From an uncultured Modestobacter sp. (GTDB lineage: Bacteria > Actinomycetota > Actinomycetes > Mycobacteriales > Geodermatophilaceae), in NCBI RefSeq assembly GCF_947486615.1, contig NZ_CANKUD010000010.1, positions 1 to 64,000 on the forward strand: 64,000 nt of DNA, written 5' to 3'. The notes under the pieces are model-generated. The model was not told where the DNA came from, did no database searches, and worked only from the letters and a program-made list of their open reading frames with translations. Made by a program: the position numbers and the translations under genes. Shown here piece by piece: positions 28,574-36,645 of the stretch. Each line of letters starts with the position of its first letter. The stretch's first letter is position 1.

Positions 28574-28980
28574 GGGGGCTGGTCGGCTTCGTCCTCGGTC
28601 TGGTCGCGATCGTGCTGGTAGCCAGCCGGCTCGGCGGCGAGGCGGCCTGCCCGGCGATCGGCTGGTCCAGCGCCCTGACCGTCGAGGTCGGCCCCGGCTG
28701 GCCGGCGGCGCAGGCGGTCCGGGTCGACTGCTCCTCCCCCTGCGGGCTCCTCCTCAGCTCCCCGGCCGACGAACCCGACACGATCACCGTGCCGCTCGCC
28801 GGCGGCAGCGCGACCGTCACGTTCGTCACGGGCTCGCCGGACTCGGTGACCGCCACGGTGCTCGCCGCCGACGGCGCGGTGCTCACCGTGGCCGACCTCG
28901 ACGTGGAGTGGGTGCGGGTGGGTGGCTCCCGCGAGTGCGGCGGCCCCGGCGAGGCGCACGCGACGGTGCCGGCCCCGTGA
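28570..28980 (+). CDS. secreted or membrane-anchored protein of unknown function
   Basis: 136 residues with an N-terminal hydrophobic segment (about 3-19, LVGFVLGLVAIVLVASRL) acting as signal or anchor. A beta-rich extracytoplasmic part has four cysteines (CPAIG, DCSSPCG, RECGG) that could form disulfides. The GTG at 28570 overlaps the stop of the 47-residue gene. It is the last gene of the sigma factor operon and may belong to the same envelope-sensing unit, by position only. Confidence 0.65.
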   Translation: MRGLVGFVLGLVAIVLVASRLGGEAACPAIGWSSALTVEVGPGWPAAQAVRVDCSSPCGLLLSSPADEPDTITVPLAGGSATVTFVTGSPDSVTATVLAADGAVLTVADLDVEWVRVGGSRECGGPGEAHATVPAP

Positions 28981-29001
28981 CCCGGCGGTCACCCCGGACC
29001 G

Positions 29002-29817
29002 TCAGACCGCCAGGTGGGCCGCCGACCGCGCCACTGCCGACCGGGCGTAGGCCGCGGGCGTCGTCCCGATCAGCCGGCGGACGTGCCGGGTGAGGTGCGC
29101 CTGGTCGTAGAAGCCGACCGTCGTGGCCACCTCCGCCGGCGGCGCGCCGGCCAGCAGCAGCCGGCGGGCCCGGTCGACCCGCCGCCCGGTCAGGTAGCGG
29201 TGCGGCGGCAGCCCGTACCGGCGGGTGAACGCCCGCACCAGGTGGGTGGGGTGCACCCCGAAGTCCGCCGCCGTCGCCTCCAGGGACACGCCCTCGGTGA
29301 GCCGGGCGTCCAGCAGGTCACGCAGCCGGTCGGCCAGCCGGTCGTCGCGGACGACGGTCACCGGGACGACGGCGCGGTCCAGGTGCTGCCGGAGCCGCTC
29401 CAGCACGAACGCCAGCCGGCTCTCCGCCGCCAGCCCCTCGGTGCGCGGTGCGAGCGCGGCGTGCAGCTGGGAGATCCGCGCCCGCAGCACCGGGTCGGCG
29501 AACGCCGGGGAGTCGACGGCGTGGCCCACCCGGTCGGTGCCCAGCGTCTCCGGCTCGAGGTAGAGCACCCGCTTGCGGAAGCCCCCAGGGAACTGCGACC
29601 GCCCGTCGTGCGGCACCCCGGGCGGGAGCAGGGTCACCGCCGTCGGGGAGGCGCCGTGGGCGTGCCGGTCGAGGTCGTAGCGGACCGCGCCGTCGTCGAC
29701 GAGCAGCAGCGTCCACGCGTCGTGGGTGTGCGCCGGGTAGACGTGGTCGGTGAAGTGCGCGTGGAACACCTCGGTCAGCCCCGGGACGTCCGGGCGCCAC
29801 GCCACCACCTCGGTCAC
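29002..29817 (-). CDS. AraC-family transcriptional regulator with cupin sensor
   Basis: 271 residues. A cupin-type effector domain covers about 10-110 (HFTDHVYPAHTHDAW, LLPPGVPHDG), then two helix-turn-helix motifs (GVSLEATAADFGVHPTHLVRAFTRRYG and PPAEVATTVGFYDQAHLTRHVRRL) at about 175-265. GTG 29817 is preferred over TTG 29832. It is divergent from the DUF2000 gene 38 bases away, the usual pairing of such regulators, so that neighbour is its most likely target. Confidence 0.88.
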   Translation of the reverse strand: MTEVVAWRPDVPGLTEVFHAHFTDHVYPAHTHDAWTLLLVDDGAVRYDLDRHAHGASPTAVTLLPPGVPHDGRSQFPGGFRKRVLYLEPETLGTDRVGHAVDSPAFADPVLRARISQLHAALAPRTEGLAAESRLAFVLERLRQHLDRAVVPVTVVRDDRLADRLRDLLDARLTEGVSLEATAADFGVHPTHLVRAFTRRYGLPPHRYLTGRRVDRARRLLLAGAPPAEVATTVGFYDQAHLTRHVRRLIGTTPAAYARSAVARSAAHLAV

Positions 29818-29855
29818 GTCAGGAACGTACAAGCCAGGGTCCGGTCCCCGACGCG

Positions 29856-30311
29856 ATGCTGCCGGACGTGGAGATGCTGCCCGTCGTGGAGGAACCGGGC
29901 CCGCCGTGGCCCACGAAGATCGCCGTCCTGCTGCGGGAGGGGCTGCTGCCCTGGCAGGAGCTCAACGTGACCGCCTTCCTCTCCAGCGCGATCGCCGCCG
30001 CAGTCCCGGAGCTGATCGGCCGGCCCTACGAGGACGCCGACGGGACGGCGTACCTGGCGATGTTCCGCCAGCCCGTGCTGGTGCTCACCGGCTCCGCCGA
30101 CCTGCTGCCCCGGGCGCGGGCGAAGGCGCTGGAGCGCGGGCTGCCCACCTCGGTGTTCACCGCCGACCTGTTCGCCACCGGCGGGGACGCCGAGAACCGG
30201 GCGGCCGTCCGCGCGGTGACCGGCGCGGACCTGGACCTGGTCGGCCTCGCCCTGCACGGGCCGAAGAACGCCGTCGACAAGGTCCTCAAGGGCGCCCGCA
30301 TGCACCCCTAG
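29856..30311 (+). CDS. DUF2000 family protein
   Basis: 151-residue soluble protein of the DUF2000 family, whose fold relates to peptidyl-tRNA hydrolase 2. Conserved-looking stretches are KIAVLLREGLLPWQELNVTAFL near the start and LVGLALHGPKNAVDKVLKG at the end. Function of the family is unknown. It lies beside and divergent from an AraC regulator. Its TAG stop shares the CTAG at 30308-30311 with the convergent nirD stop. Confidence 0.75.
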   Translation: MLPDVEMLPVVEEPGPPWPTKIAVLLREGLLPWQELNVTAFLSSAIAAAVPELIGRPYEDADGTAYLAMFRQPVLVLTGSADLLPRARAKALERGLPTSVFTADLFATGGDAENRAAVRAVTGADLDLVGLALHGPKNAVDKVLKGARMHP

Positions 30312-30721
30312 ACGGTGACCACCAGGGCGCCGTCAGCCTCGTGCACCGGGTAGATGCGGACGGGTGCGTTGCCGCCGCTGGTCGGGGCGCCGTCGCTCCA
30401 CCGGTAGGCGTACAGGTGCAGCGGGCAGACCAGCACCCGGGGGTCGGTCTGCCCGTCGGCCAGCGGTCCCCCGGCGTGCGGGCAGGCCGCCTGGGTGGCG
30501 TGCAGCGACCCGTCCCGCAGCCGGAAGACGGCGACCTGGGTGTTGCCGGCCACGAAGGCCCGCCCCTCCCCCAGTGGCACGTCGTCCACCCGGCCGACGA
30601 CGTGCGCGGTGCCCGAGGGTGCCTCCACGGTGCCGGGAGCCGTCGTCCCCGCGGCCGGCGTCCCGGTCTCCGTCCCCGGGGTGGTCGGCGCCTGCGGTGC
30701 GTCCGAGTGGGTGACGCTCAT
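30308..30721 (-). CDS. nirD: nitrite reductase small subunit (Rieske type)
   Basis: Electron-transfer subunit of assimilatory NADH nitrite reductase. The 137-residue product has a Thr/Pro/Gly-rich head (1-40), then a Rieske [2Fe-2S] fold with CPHAGG and VCPLH as cluster ligands. Start is ATG 30721, overlapping the nirB stop as ATGA; the frame is open upstream but only the coupled start gives family length. Its stop shares CTAG with the convergent DUF2000 gene. Confidence 0.93.
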   Translation of the reverse strand: MSVTHSDAPQAPTTPGTETGTPAAGTTAPGTVEAPSGTAHVVGRVDDVPLGEGRAFVAGNTQVAVFRLRDGSLHATQAACPHAGGPLADGQTDPRVLVCPLHLYAYRWSDGAPTSGGNAPVRIYPVHEADGALVVTV

Positions 30722-33258
30722 CGGACCGGCACCTTCGGCAGCGCGACCAGCGGCAGCGCCGGGCGGAACTGGCCCGGGGTGGCCGGTTCGGCGCGGTCCT
30801 GCGCCCACGGGTCGGTGTAGGCGTCGATCGAGCGCTGGATGCCCTCGTCGAGCTCAGCCACGATCCCCTCGCCGTCCTCCAGCAGCACGCGCTGGAGGTG
30901 CGGCAGCCCCACCCGGGGCACGAAGTCGTAGGTGCGCTCCAGCCAGTTGGCGTTCTCCCGGTAGTACTGCAGGAACCGGCCGGTCAGCTGCATCACCTCG
31001 GCCGGTGAGCCGACGGTGGCCAGCAGGTCGCCCTTGCGCACGCTCGCCCCGGCGGCGCCGCCGACGTACACCTCCCACTTGCCGTTGCCGACCGCCACCA
31101 CACCGACGTCCTTCACGTAGGCCTCGGCGCAGTTCCGCGGGCAGCCGACCACGGCCATCTTGATCTTCGCCGGGCTCTCGATGCCCTGGAACCGGGTCTC
31201 CAGGTCGATGCCCAGCTGGGTGGAGTCGCCCAGGCCGAAGCGGCAGAAGTCGCTGCCCACGCAGGTCTTCACCGTGCGCATGCTCTTGCCGTAGGCGTAG
31301 CCCGAGGGCATGCCGAGGTCGGCCCACATCGCGGGCAGGTCCTCCTTGCGGACGCCGAGCAGGTCGATCCGCTGCCCGCCGGTGACCTTGATCATCGGGA
31401 CCTCGTACTTCTCCGCGACGTCGGCGATCTTCCGCAGCTGGGCCGCCGTCGTCACCCCGCCCTTCATCTGCGGGACGACGGAGAAGGTGCCGTCGCGCTG
31501 GATGTTCGCGTGCACCCGGTCGTTGATGAACTTGGCGTCGTTCTCCTGTTCGTAGTCGCTGCCCCAGACCATCCGTAGCAGCGAGGTCAGGCCCATCTTC
31601 GACTTCGCGTCCTCCTCGCCGCCGGGGGCGAGCGCGGCGAACACCGCGGGGACGCTGCGCAACTGCTGCTCGCGGATCGCGGCGATCAGCGCCGGCTTGG
31701 CCAGCGGGATGCCCGGCACGTACCAGCTCGCCGACGGGTCCTCGACGACGTCACCGCCGGCGGCCCACTCCACGATCTGCTGCACCAGGCCCTTGCAGGA
31801 GCCGCAGCCCTTGCCGGCGCGGGTGGCGTCCATGACCCCGCCGACGCTGGCGCACCCACCGGCGACGGTGTCGCAGATGGCCTGCTTGGTGACGCCGTTG
31901 CAGTTGCACACCTGCGACTCACCGGGCAGCTCGGCCACGCCCACCTCGGCCGCGCCGTCGGAGAGGTCGACCAGCAGCCGGATCCGCTCCTCGGGCAGCG
32001 GGGTGCCGCGGTCGAAGGCCTGGGTGAGGAAGGCGACCTTGCGGGTGTCGCCGAGCAGCGTCGCGCCGATGAGCACGTCGTCCCGGATCACCACCGACAG
32101 GTGCACCCCGCGGCGCGGTTCGGAGATGACCAGGAACTCGTCGGCGTCCCGCTCGGGCCGGTTCACGCCCATGGTGGCGACGTCGACCCCGGCCACCTTG
32201 AGCTTCGTGGCGGTGCGCGAGCCGTGGTACTCGGCGTCCGGGTCGGTGCCGGTGAGCACGTCGGCGAGCACCCGCGCCTGCTCCCACACCGGGGCGACCA
32301 GGCCGTAGAGCTCGCCCCGGTGCTGGGCGCACTCCCCGACCGCGTAGACGTCGGGGTCGTCGGTGCGCAGCTGGTCGTCGACGACGATGCCGCGCTCGAC
32401 CTCGATGCCGCTCATCAGCGCGACCTCGGTGACCGGCCGGATGCCGGCGGCGAGCACCAGCAGGTCGGCGTCGATCGCCCGGCCGTCGGCGAGCACCACC
32501 CCGCGCACCCGGTCGGGGCCGATCACCTCGCTGGTGCGGGTGGCCAGGTGCACGGTGATGCCCAGCGCCTCGACGCTCTGCTTGAGGATCGCGCCGCCGT
32601 CGGGGTCCAGCTGCTGGTTCATCAGGTGGGTGCCGGCGTGCACCACCTCGACGGCCAGGCCGTGGCCCTGCAACGCCCGGGCGGCCTCGAGCCCGAGCAG
32701 CCCGCCGCCGACGACGACCGCCTTCTCGTGCTCGCCCGCCGCGGCGAGCATCGCCCGGGTGTCGTCGATGGTGCGAAAACCGAGGACCCCGGGCAGCAGC
32801 GCCTCGTCGGCGGTGCGCAGGCCCGCCATCGGCGGCACGAACGAGCGGCTGCCGGTGGCGATGACCAGCTGGTCGTAGCCGGTGGCCGTCCCGTCGGTGG
32901 CGTAGACCAGCTTGGCGTGGGTGTCGATCCGCTCGACCCGGACGCCGGCGCGCAGCGTGATCCCGTTGTCGGCGTACCAGTCGTGGCTGTTGAGCACGAT
33001 GTCGTCCTCGTGCTCCTCGCCGGCGAGCACGTGGGACAGCATGATCCGGTTGTAGTTGCCGTGCGGCTCCTCGCCGAACACGGTGATCGCGAACTGCTCG
33101 CCGCCGCCGCGCTCCAGCACCTCCTCGACCAGCCGGGCGCCGGCCATGCCGTTGCCGACCACCACGAGACGCTGCCGCGGGTCGACCCCGTCGGCGTCGG
33201 ACAGCGCGAAGTGCAGCGAGGTCATCCCCTCCGGGCGGCCACCCAGGACGGCCCCCAT
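30718..33258 (-). CDS. nirB: nitrite reductase [NAD(P)H] large subunit
   Basis: Reduces nitrite to ammonium. In the 846-residue product an N-terminal FAD/NAD oxidoreductase covers about 25-420 (VVVGNGMAGARLVEE, VVVGGGLLGLEAARAL). A BFD-type [2Fe-2S] segment is near 475-520 (CNCNG, CGSCK). The siroheme/[4Fe-4S] domain has ligands in TCVGSDFCRFG and GCPRNC. The ATG at 33258 overlaps the nitrate reductase stop (TGATG) and has GGTGGAGG upstream; an in-frame ATG at 33225 is the alternative. Confidence 0.96.
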   Translation of the reverse strand: MGAVLGGRPEGMTSLHFALSDADGVDPRQRLVVVGNGMAGARLVEEVLERGGGEQFAITVFGEEPHGNYNRIMLSHVLAGEEHEDDIVLNSHDWYADNGITLRAGVRVERIDTHAKLVYATDGTATGYDQLVIATGSRSFVPPMAGLRTADEALLPGVLGFRTIDDTRAMLAAAGEHEKAVVVGGGLLGLEAARALQGHGLAVEVVHAGTHLMNQQLDPDGGAILKQSVEALGITVHLATRTSEVIGPDRVRGVVLADGRAIDADLLVLAAGIRPVTEVALMSGIEVERGIVVDDQLRTDDPDVYAVGECAQHRGELYGLVAPVWEQARVLADVLTGTDPDAEYHGSRTATKLKVAGVDVATMGVNRPERDADEFLVISEPRRGVHLSVVIRDDVLIGATLLGDTRKVAFLTQAFDRGTPLPEERIRLLVDLSDGAAEVGVAELPGESQVCNCNGVTKQAICDTVAGGCASVGGVMDATRAGKGCGSCKGLVQQIVEWAAGGDVVEDPSASWYVPGIPLAKPALIAAIREQQLRSVPAVFAALAPGGEEDAKSKMGLTSLLRMVWGSDYEQENDAKFINDRVHANIQRDGTFSVVPQMKGGVTTAAQLRKIADVAEKYEVPMIKVTGGQRIDLLGVRKEDLPAMWADLGMPSGYAYGKSMRTVKTCVGSDFCRFGLGDSTQLGIDLETRFQGIESPAKIKMAVVGCPRNCAEAYVKDVGVVAVGNGKWEVYVGGAAGASVRKGDLLATVGSPAEVMQLTGRFLQYYRENANWLERTYDFVPRVGLPHLQRVLLEDGEGIVAELDEGIQRSIDAYTDPWAQDRAEPATPGQFRPALPLVALPKVPVR

Positions 33259-33605
33259 CAGACCTCCACCAGGCCCAGATCGACGACGACGTCGCCGGTC
33301 ACGCCCTCCGGCGCGGCCACGTGCAGCTCGACCACGGTGCCGCCGTCGAGGTCCTCGACCACCCGCAGCGGCACGTGCACGTCGCCCTTGGCGCCGATCG
33401 GGAACCAGCGCATCGGCTGCCCGTCACGCACCAGCAGCAGGTAGACCAGCTCGGCGGTGGAGTTGCCGCCGCGGAAGTACAGCGCCTGGGCGGTTTTGCC
33501 CTGCGGCACCTCGTAGCGGAGCGCGGGGTCGAGCGGGCCGGGCTTGGCCAGCCCCTCGCCGCTGATCGGGTAGACGCCTTGCAGGAAGCGCGGGCTGCTC
33601 TTCAC
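33258..33605 (-). CDS. in-frame internal start: possible free 115-residue C-terminal domain
   Basis: Within the nitrate reductase frame, GTG 33605 is preceded nine bases upstream by a perfect GGAGGAGG. From there a complete domain is read: VKSSPRFLQGVYPISGEGL, then a beta-rich part ending in VVVDLGLVEV. The ribosome binding site is what encodes the arginine run of the linker. So the domain may be made alone as well as fused, or a former stop between two genes has been lost. I do not recognise its function; nitrate reductase assembly or electron transfer would be a guess from position. Confidence 0.5.
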   Translation of the reverse strand: MKSSPRFLQGVYPISGEGLAKPGPLDPALRYEVPQGKTAQALYFRGGNSTAELVYLLLVRDGQPMRWFPIGAKGDVHVPLRVVEDLDGGTVVELHVAAPEGVTGDVVVDLGLVEV

Positions 33606-35831
33606 TCGGGTGGTCCTCCTCCGGGACGGGGCGTGCGGCGTGGGGGACGTCGGGTTCTGGTGGGCCAGCGGCTGCGGCTGGCCGGCCGGGTCGGGTGCGT
33701 CGATCAGCTCCTCGGGCCCGCCGACCCGGGAGACGGCCACCGCGCAGACCTTGAAGGCGGGCATCCGGCTGGTGGGGTCCAGCGCCGGGTCGGTGAGGGC
33801 GTTGGCCGAGGAGGCGCCACCCCAGTGGAAGGGCGCGAAGACGACGTCGGGGCGGACGGCGTCGGTGACCGTGGCGTGGAACCGGGCCCGCCCGCGCCGG
33901 GTGGTCAGCTCCACGACGTCGTCGGGCGCGATGCCGAGCCGGCGGGCCAGGTCGGGGTGCAGCTCGGCCCGCGCGGTGGGGGCGATCAGCTGCAGGCTCC
34001 GCGAGCGCCGGGTCTGGGTGCCCGACTGGTACTGCGCCAGCACCCTGCCGGTGGTGAGCACGTAGGGGTACGTGGCGTCGGGCTCCTCGTGGGCCGGCAC
34101 CTGCTCGACCCGGGTGAACCGGGCCCGCCCGTCGGGGGTCGCGAAGCGCTCGGTGAACAGCCGCGGAGTGCCCGGGTGGTCGGGGTGCGGGACCGGCCAG
34201 AACAGGCCCTGCTCGGCGTCGATCCGGTCGTAGGTGAGGCCGGAGTAGTCCGCGGGGCCGCCGGCGCTGGCCCGGCCGAGCTCGGTGAAGACCGTCCCGG
34301 CGTCGCCGCTGAAGCCGGCCGCCCCGAGCCGTCCGGCCAGCTCGGCGAGGAGCTGCAGGTCATCGCGCACCTCACCGGGCGGCGGCAGCGCCCGGCGCCG
34401 GCGGATCACCCGGCCCTCCAGGTTCGTCATCGTGCCCTCCTCCTCCGCCCACATGGCGCTGGGCAGCACCACGTCGGCGAGCTCGGCGGTCTCGGAGAGG
34501 AAGAAGTCGCTGACGACGAGGAAGTCCAGGTCGCGCAGCCGGCTGATCACCCGGCGGGCGTCCGGGGCGGAGACGGCGACGTTGGAAGCCATCACCAGCA
34601 GGGTGCGCACCCCGCCCTCGGTGCCGAGGGAGTCGAGCAGCTCGAAGGCGCTGCGGCCGGGCCCGGGGAGGTCGTCGGGCTCGACGCCCCAGACGGCGGC
34701 GACGTGCTGACGGGCCGCGGGGTCGGTGATCTTGCGGTAGCCGGGGAGCTGGTCGGCCTTCTGCCCGTGCTCCCGCCCACCCTGGCCGTTGCCCTGCCCG
34801 GTGACGGTGCCCCAGCCGCTGCCCGGGCGGCCGGGCAGACCGAGGGCGAGGGCCAGGTTGATCCAGGCGGTCACGGTGTCGGTGCCGTGCCGGTGCTGCT
34901 CGGCGCCGCGCGCGGTGAGCACGATCGACCGCCGGCCGCGGGCGAGGGCGAAGACGATCTGCCGCTGCTGCTGCACCGGCACCCCGGTGAGCCGCTCGAC
35001 GCGGTCGGGCCAGTACCCGGCGGCGCCGGCCCGGACCTCGGCGAACCCGGTGGTGCGGGCGGCCACGTAGGCCTCGTCGACCAGCCCCTCGGCCAGCGCG
35101 ATGTGCAGCAGGCCGTTGGCCAGCGCCAGGTCGGTGCCGGGCAGCGGCTGGACGTGCAGGTCCGCGTTCTTCGCGGTGTTCGTGCGGCGGGGGTCGACGA
35201 CGATGTGCTCGGCGCCGGCGGCGCGCCCGGCGTCGAAGTACTGCATCGCCGGGGGCATGGTGTCGGCCGGGTTGCTGCCGACGAGGACGACGACGTCGGC
35301 CGCGGCGAGGTCGCTGAGCGGGAACGGCAGGCCGCGGTCCAGGCCGAACGCGCGCACCGCGGCACCGGCCGCCGACGACATGCAGAACCGGCCGTTGTAG
35401 TCGATCGCGCTGGTGCGCAGCGCCACCCGGGCGAACTTGCCGAACTGGTAGGCCTGCTCGTTGGTGAGGCCGCCCCCGCCGAAGCAGCCGACGGCGTCCC
35501 GGCCGTGCTCGGCCTGCGTGCGGCGGACAGCGGCGACCACCCGGTCCAGCGCGGTGTCCCAGGTCGTCTCCACCAGCGGGCTGGTGCGGTCGGCGGGGTC
35601 GGCGCGGACGAGCGGGCGGGTGAGCCGCTCGGGGTGGTCGAGCAGCTCGGCGGCCGACCAGCCCTTGGAGCACAGGCCGCCGCGGTTGACCGGGAAGTCG
35701 GCCGGCACCAGCGTCGCGGGCCGGTCGCCGGCGGTCATGGTGATCCCGCACTGCAGCGAGCAGTACGGGCAGTGCGTCTCGGTGGTGCGCGTGCCGACGC
35801 CCGGGCTGGGCAACGAGACGGCGGCGGACAC
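33258..35831 (-). CDS. assimilatory nitrate reductase, molybdopterin subunit, with extra C-terminal domain
   Basis: Reduces nitrate to nitrite (NasA/NarB/NasC type). In the 857-residue product the N-terminal [4Fe-4S] motif uses C21, C24, C28 and C54, with K56 beside it. Three molybdopterin regions run to about 705 and a dinucleotide-binding domain ends with MPAFKVCAVAVSR. A Pro/Ser/Arg-rich linker (about 712-741) and an added domain of about 115 residues follow, not part of the enzyme family. That domain has its own GGAGGAGG and GTG at 33605. Start is GTG 35831. First gene of a nitrate reductase-nirB-nirD operon. Confidence 0.93.
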   Translation of the reverse strand: MSAAVSLPSPGVGTRTTETHCPYCSLQCGITMTAGDRPATLVPADFPVNRGGLCSKGWSAAELLDHPERLTRPLVRADPADRTSPLVETTWDTALDRVVAAVRRTQAEHGRDAVGCFGGGGLTNEQAYQFGKFARVALRTSAIDYNGRFCMSSAAGAAVRAFGLDRGLPFPLSDLAAADVVVLVGSNPADTMPPAMQYFDAGRAAGAEHIVVDPRRTNTAKNADLHVQPLPGTDLALANGLLHIALAEGLVDEAYVAARTTGFAEVRAGAAGYWPDRVERLTGVPVQQQRQIVFALARGRRSIVLTARGAEQHRHGTDTVTAWINLALALGLPGRPGSGWGTVTGQGNGQGGREHGQKADQLPGYRKITDPAARQHVAAVWGVEPDDLPGPGRSAFELLDSLGTEGGVRTLLVMASNVAVSAPDARRVISRLRDLDFLVVSDFFLSETAELADVVLPSAMWAEEEGTMTNLEGRVIRRRRALPPPGEVRDDLQLLAELAGRLGAAGFSGDAGTVFTELGRASAGGPADYSGLTYDRIDAEQGLFWPVPHPDHPGTPRLFTERFATPDGRARFTRVEQVPAHEEPDATYPYVLTTGRVLAQYQSGTQTRRSRSLQLIAPTARAELHPDLARRLGIAPDDVVELTTRRGRARFHATVTDAVRPDVVFAPFHWGGASSANALTDPALDPTSRMPAFKVCAVAVSRVGGPEELIDAPDPAGQPQPLAHQNPTSPTPHAPSRRRTTRVKSSPRFLQGVYPISGEGLAKPGPLDPALRYEVPQGKTAQALYFRGGNSTAELVYLLLVRDGQPMRWFPIGAKGDVHVPLRVVEDLDGGTVVELHVAAPEGVTGDVVVDLGLVEV

Positions 35832-36095
35832 ATCCCGAGCCTGCGGGCACGCCGTTTCCCGGCGGCTGCGCTCAGGTCAAGGTCGCGTTCCGTCGGCCGC
35901 ACACCCGGCCGCCGACGGCGGTGCGCTGCTCCCGCAGCCCCACCCCGCGGCTCGAGTCCGCCGAGTGACAGCTGAGCGGGCTCTCCCGGCCCGGGAAGCC
36001 CGCTGGGCTGCCACTCGGCGCCCCCGGGTCGGGGGTTCCCGCTGGCCGTGTGACGACGCTGGCGCACGGCCCGGCCGACGGGCAGTCTCACCGCC

Positions 36096-36245
36096 GTGGA
36101 CGAGCAGACCGAGCAGCGGCTGATGGCGGCGGCGACCGACGAGATGCGGGTGCCGTTCTGGGTGGTGCTGGCCGGGGTGGGCGTCGGCGCCTTCTGGTCA
36201 CTGATGGGCGTGCTGGTCGGCACCCGCGTGGCACGCCGGCACTAG
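36096..36245 (+). CDS. 49-residue single-pass membrane protein
   Basis: GTG 36096 opens a frame VDEQTEQRLMAAATDEMRVP followed by one hydrophobic helix (FWVVLAGVGVGAFWSLMGVLVG) and a basic end RVARRH, so the C-terminus is probably inside. Its TAG stop shares CTAG (36242-36245) with the convergent membrane gene. It stands in the 264-base region upstream of the nitrate reductase gene. No homologue is recognised; the charge pattern and helix argue that it is coding. Confidence 0.5.
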   Translation: MDEQTEQRLMAAATDEMRVPFWVVLAGVGVGAFWSLMGVLVGTRVARRH

Positions 36246-36613
36246 CGAGCCCGACGGGCGTGCCGCCATGCGGCCGGGGCCCACGCCAGTGCGGCCACCG
36301 CCAGCCCGGTGATCACCGCCTGACCGACCCGCCCGACCGTGATCCCGGCCGAGGTGTCGACGACGTGGTTGGCCCACCCGTTGGCCGCCGCGTCGGTGAC
36401 CAGCACGGCGACCGCCAGCACCACCCCGCTGCGCCGGGCCCGGGCCAGCAGCACGGCGGCCACCGGGTCGAACACGGTCAGCGAGACGAAGTACAGCCGC
36501 AGCCACCCGGGCTGACCCTCGTAGACCGCCGTCCCGGCGGCCATCAGGTGGACGACGTGGACGACCGAGCCGAAGACGAGCAGCACGACCCCGGCGACCG
36601 CCCCGGCGCGCAC
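36242..36613 (-). CDS. small multi-pass membrane protein
   Basis: About 123 residues with four hydrophobic segments: AVAGVVLLVFGSVVHVVHL, LYFVSLTVFDPVAAVLLA, GVVLAVAVLVTDAAANGWA and AVITGLAVAALAWAPAAW. The start is uncertain. GTG 36613 is used. The frame continues upstream to the arfB stop, where only a CTG at 36649 would couple the genes. Function unknown. Confidence 0.55.
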   Translation of the reverse strand: MRAGAVAGVVLLVFGSVVHVVHLMAAGTAVYEGQPGWLRLYFVSLTVFDPVAAVLLARARRSGVVLAVAVLVTDAAANGWANHVVDTSAGITVGRVGQAVITGLAVAALAWAPAAWRHARRAR

Positions 36614-36645
36614 CGCCCACGGTGCCCCGGACCAGACGCGGGGAC

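Noticed and set aside
35832-36095. GlnR or other nitrogen-control site before nitrate reductase
   Set aside because: The minus strand has GGAAAC but not the paired half-site. Nothing convincing was found in these 264 bases apart from the short membrane gene that begins at their edge.
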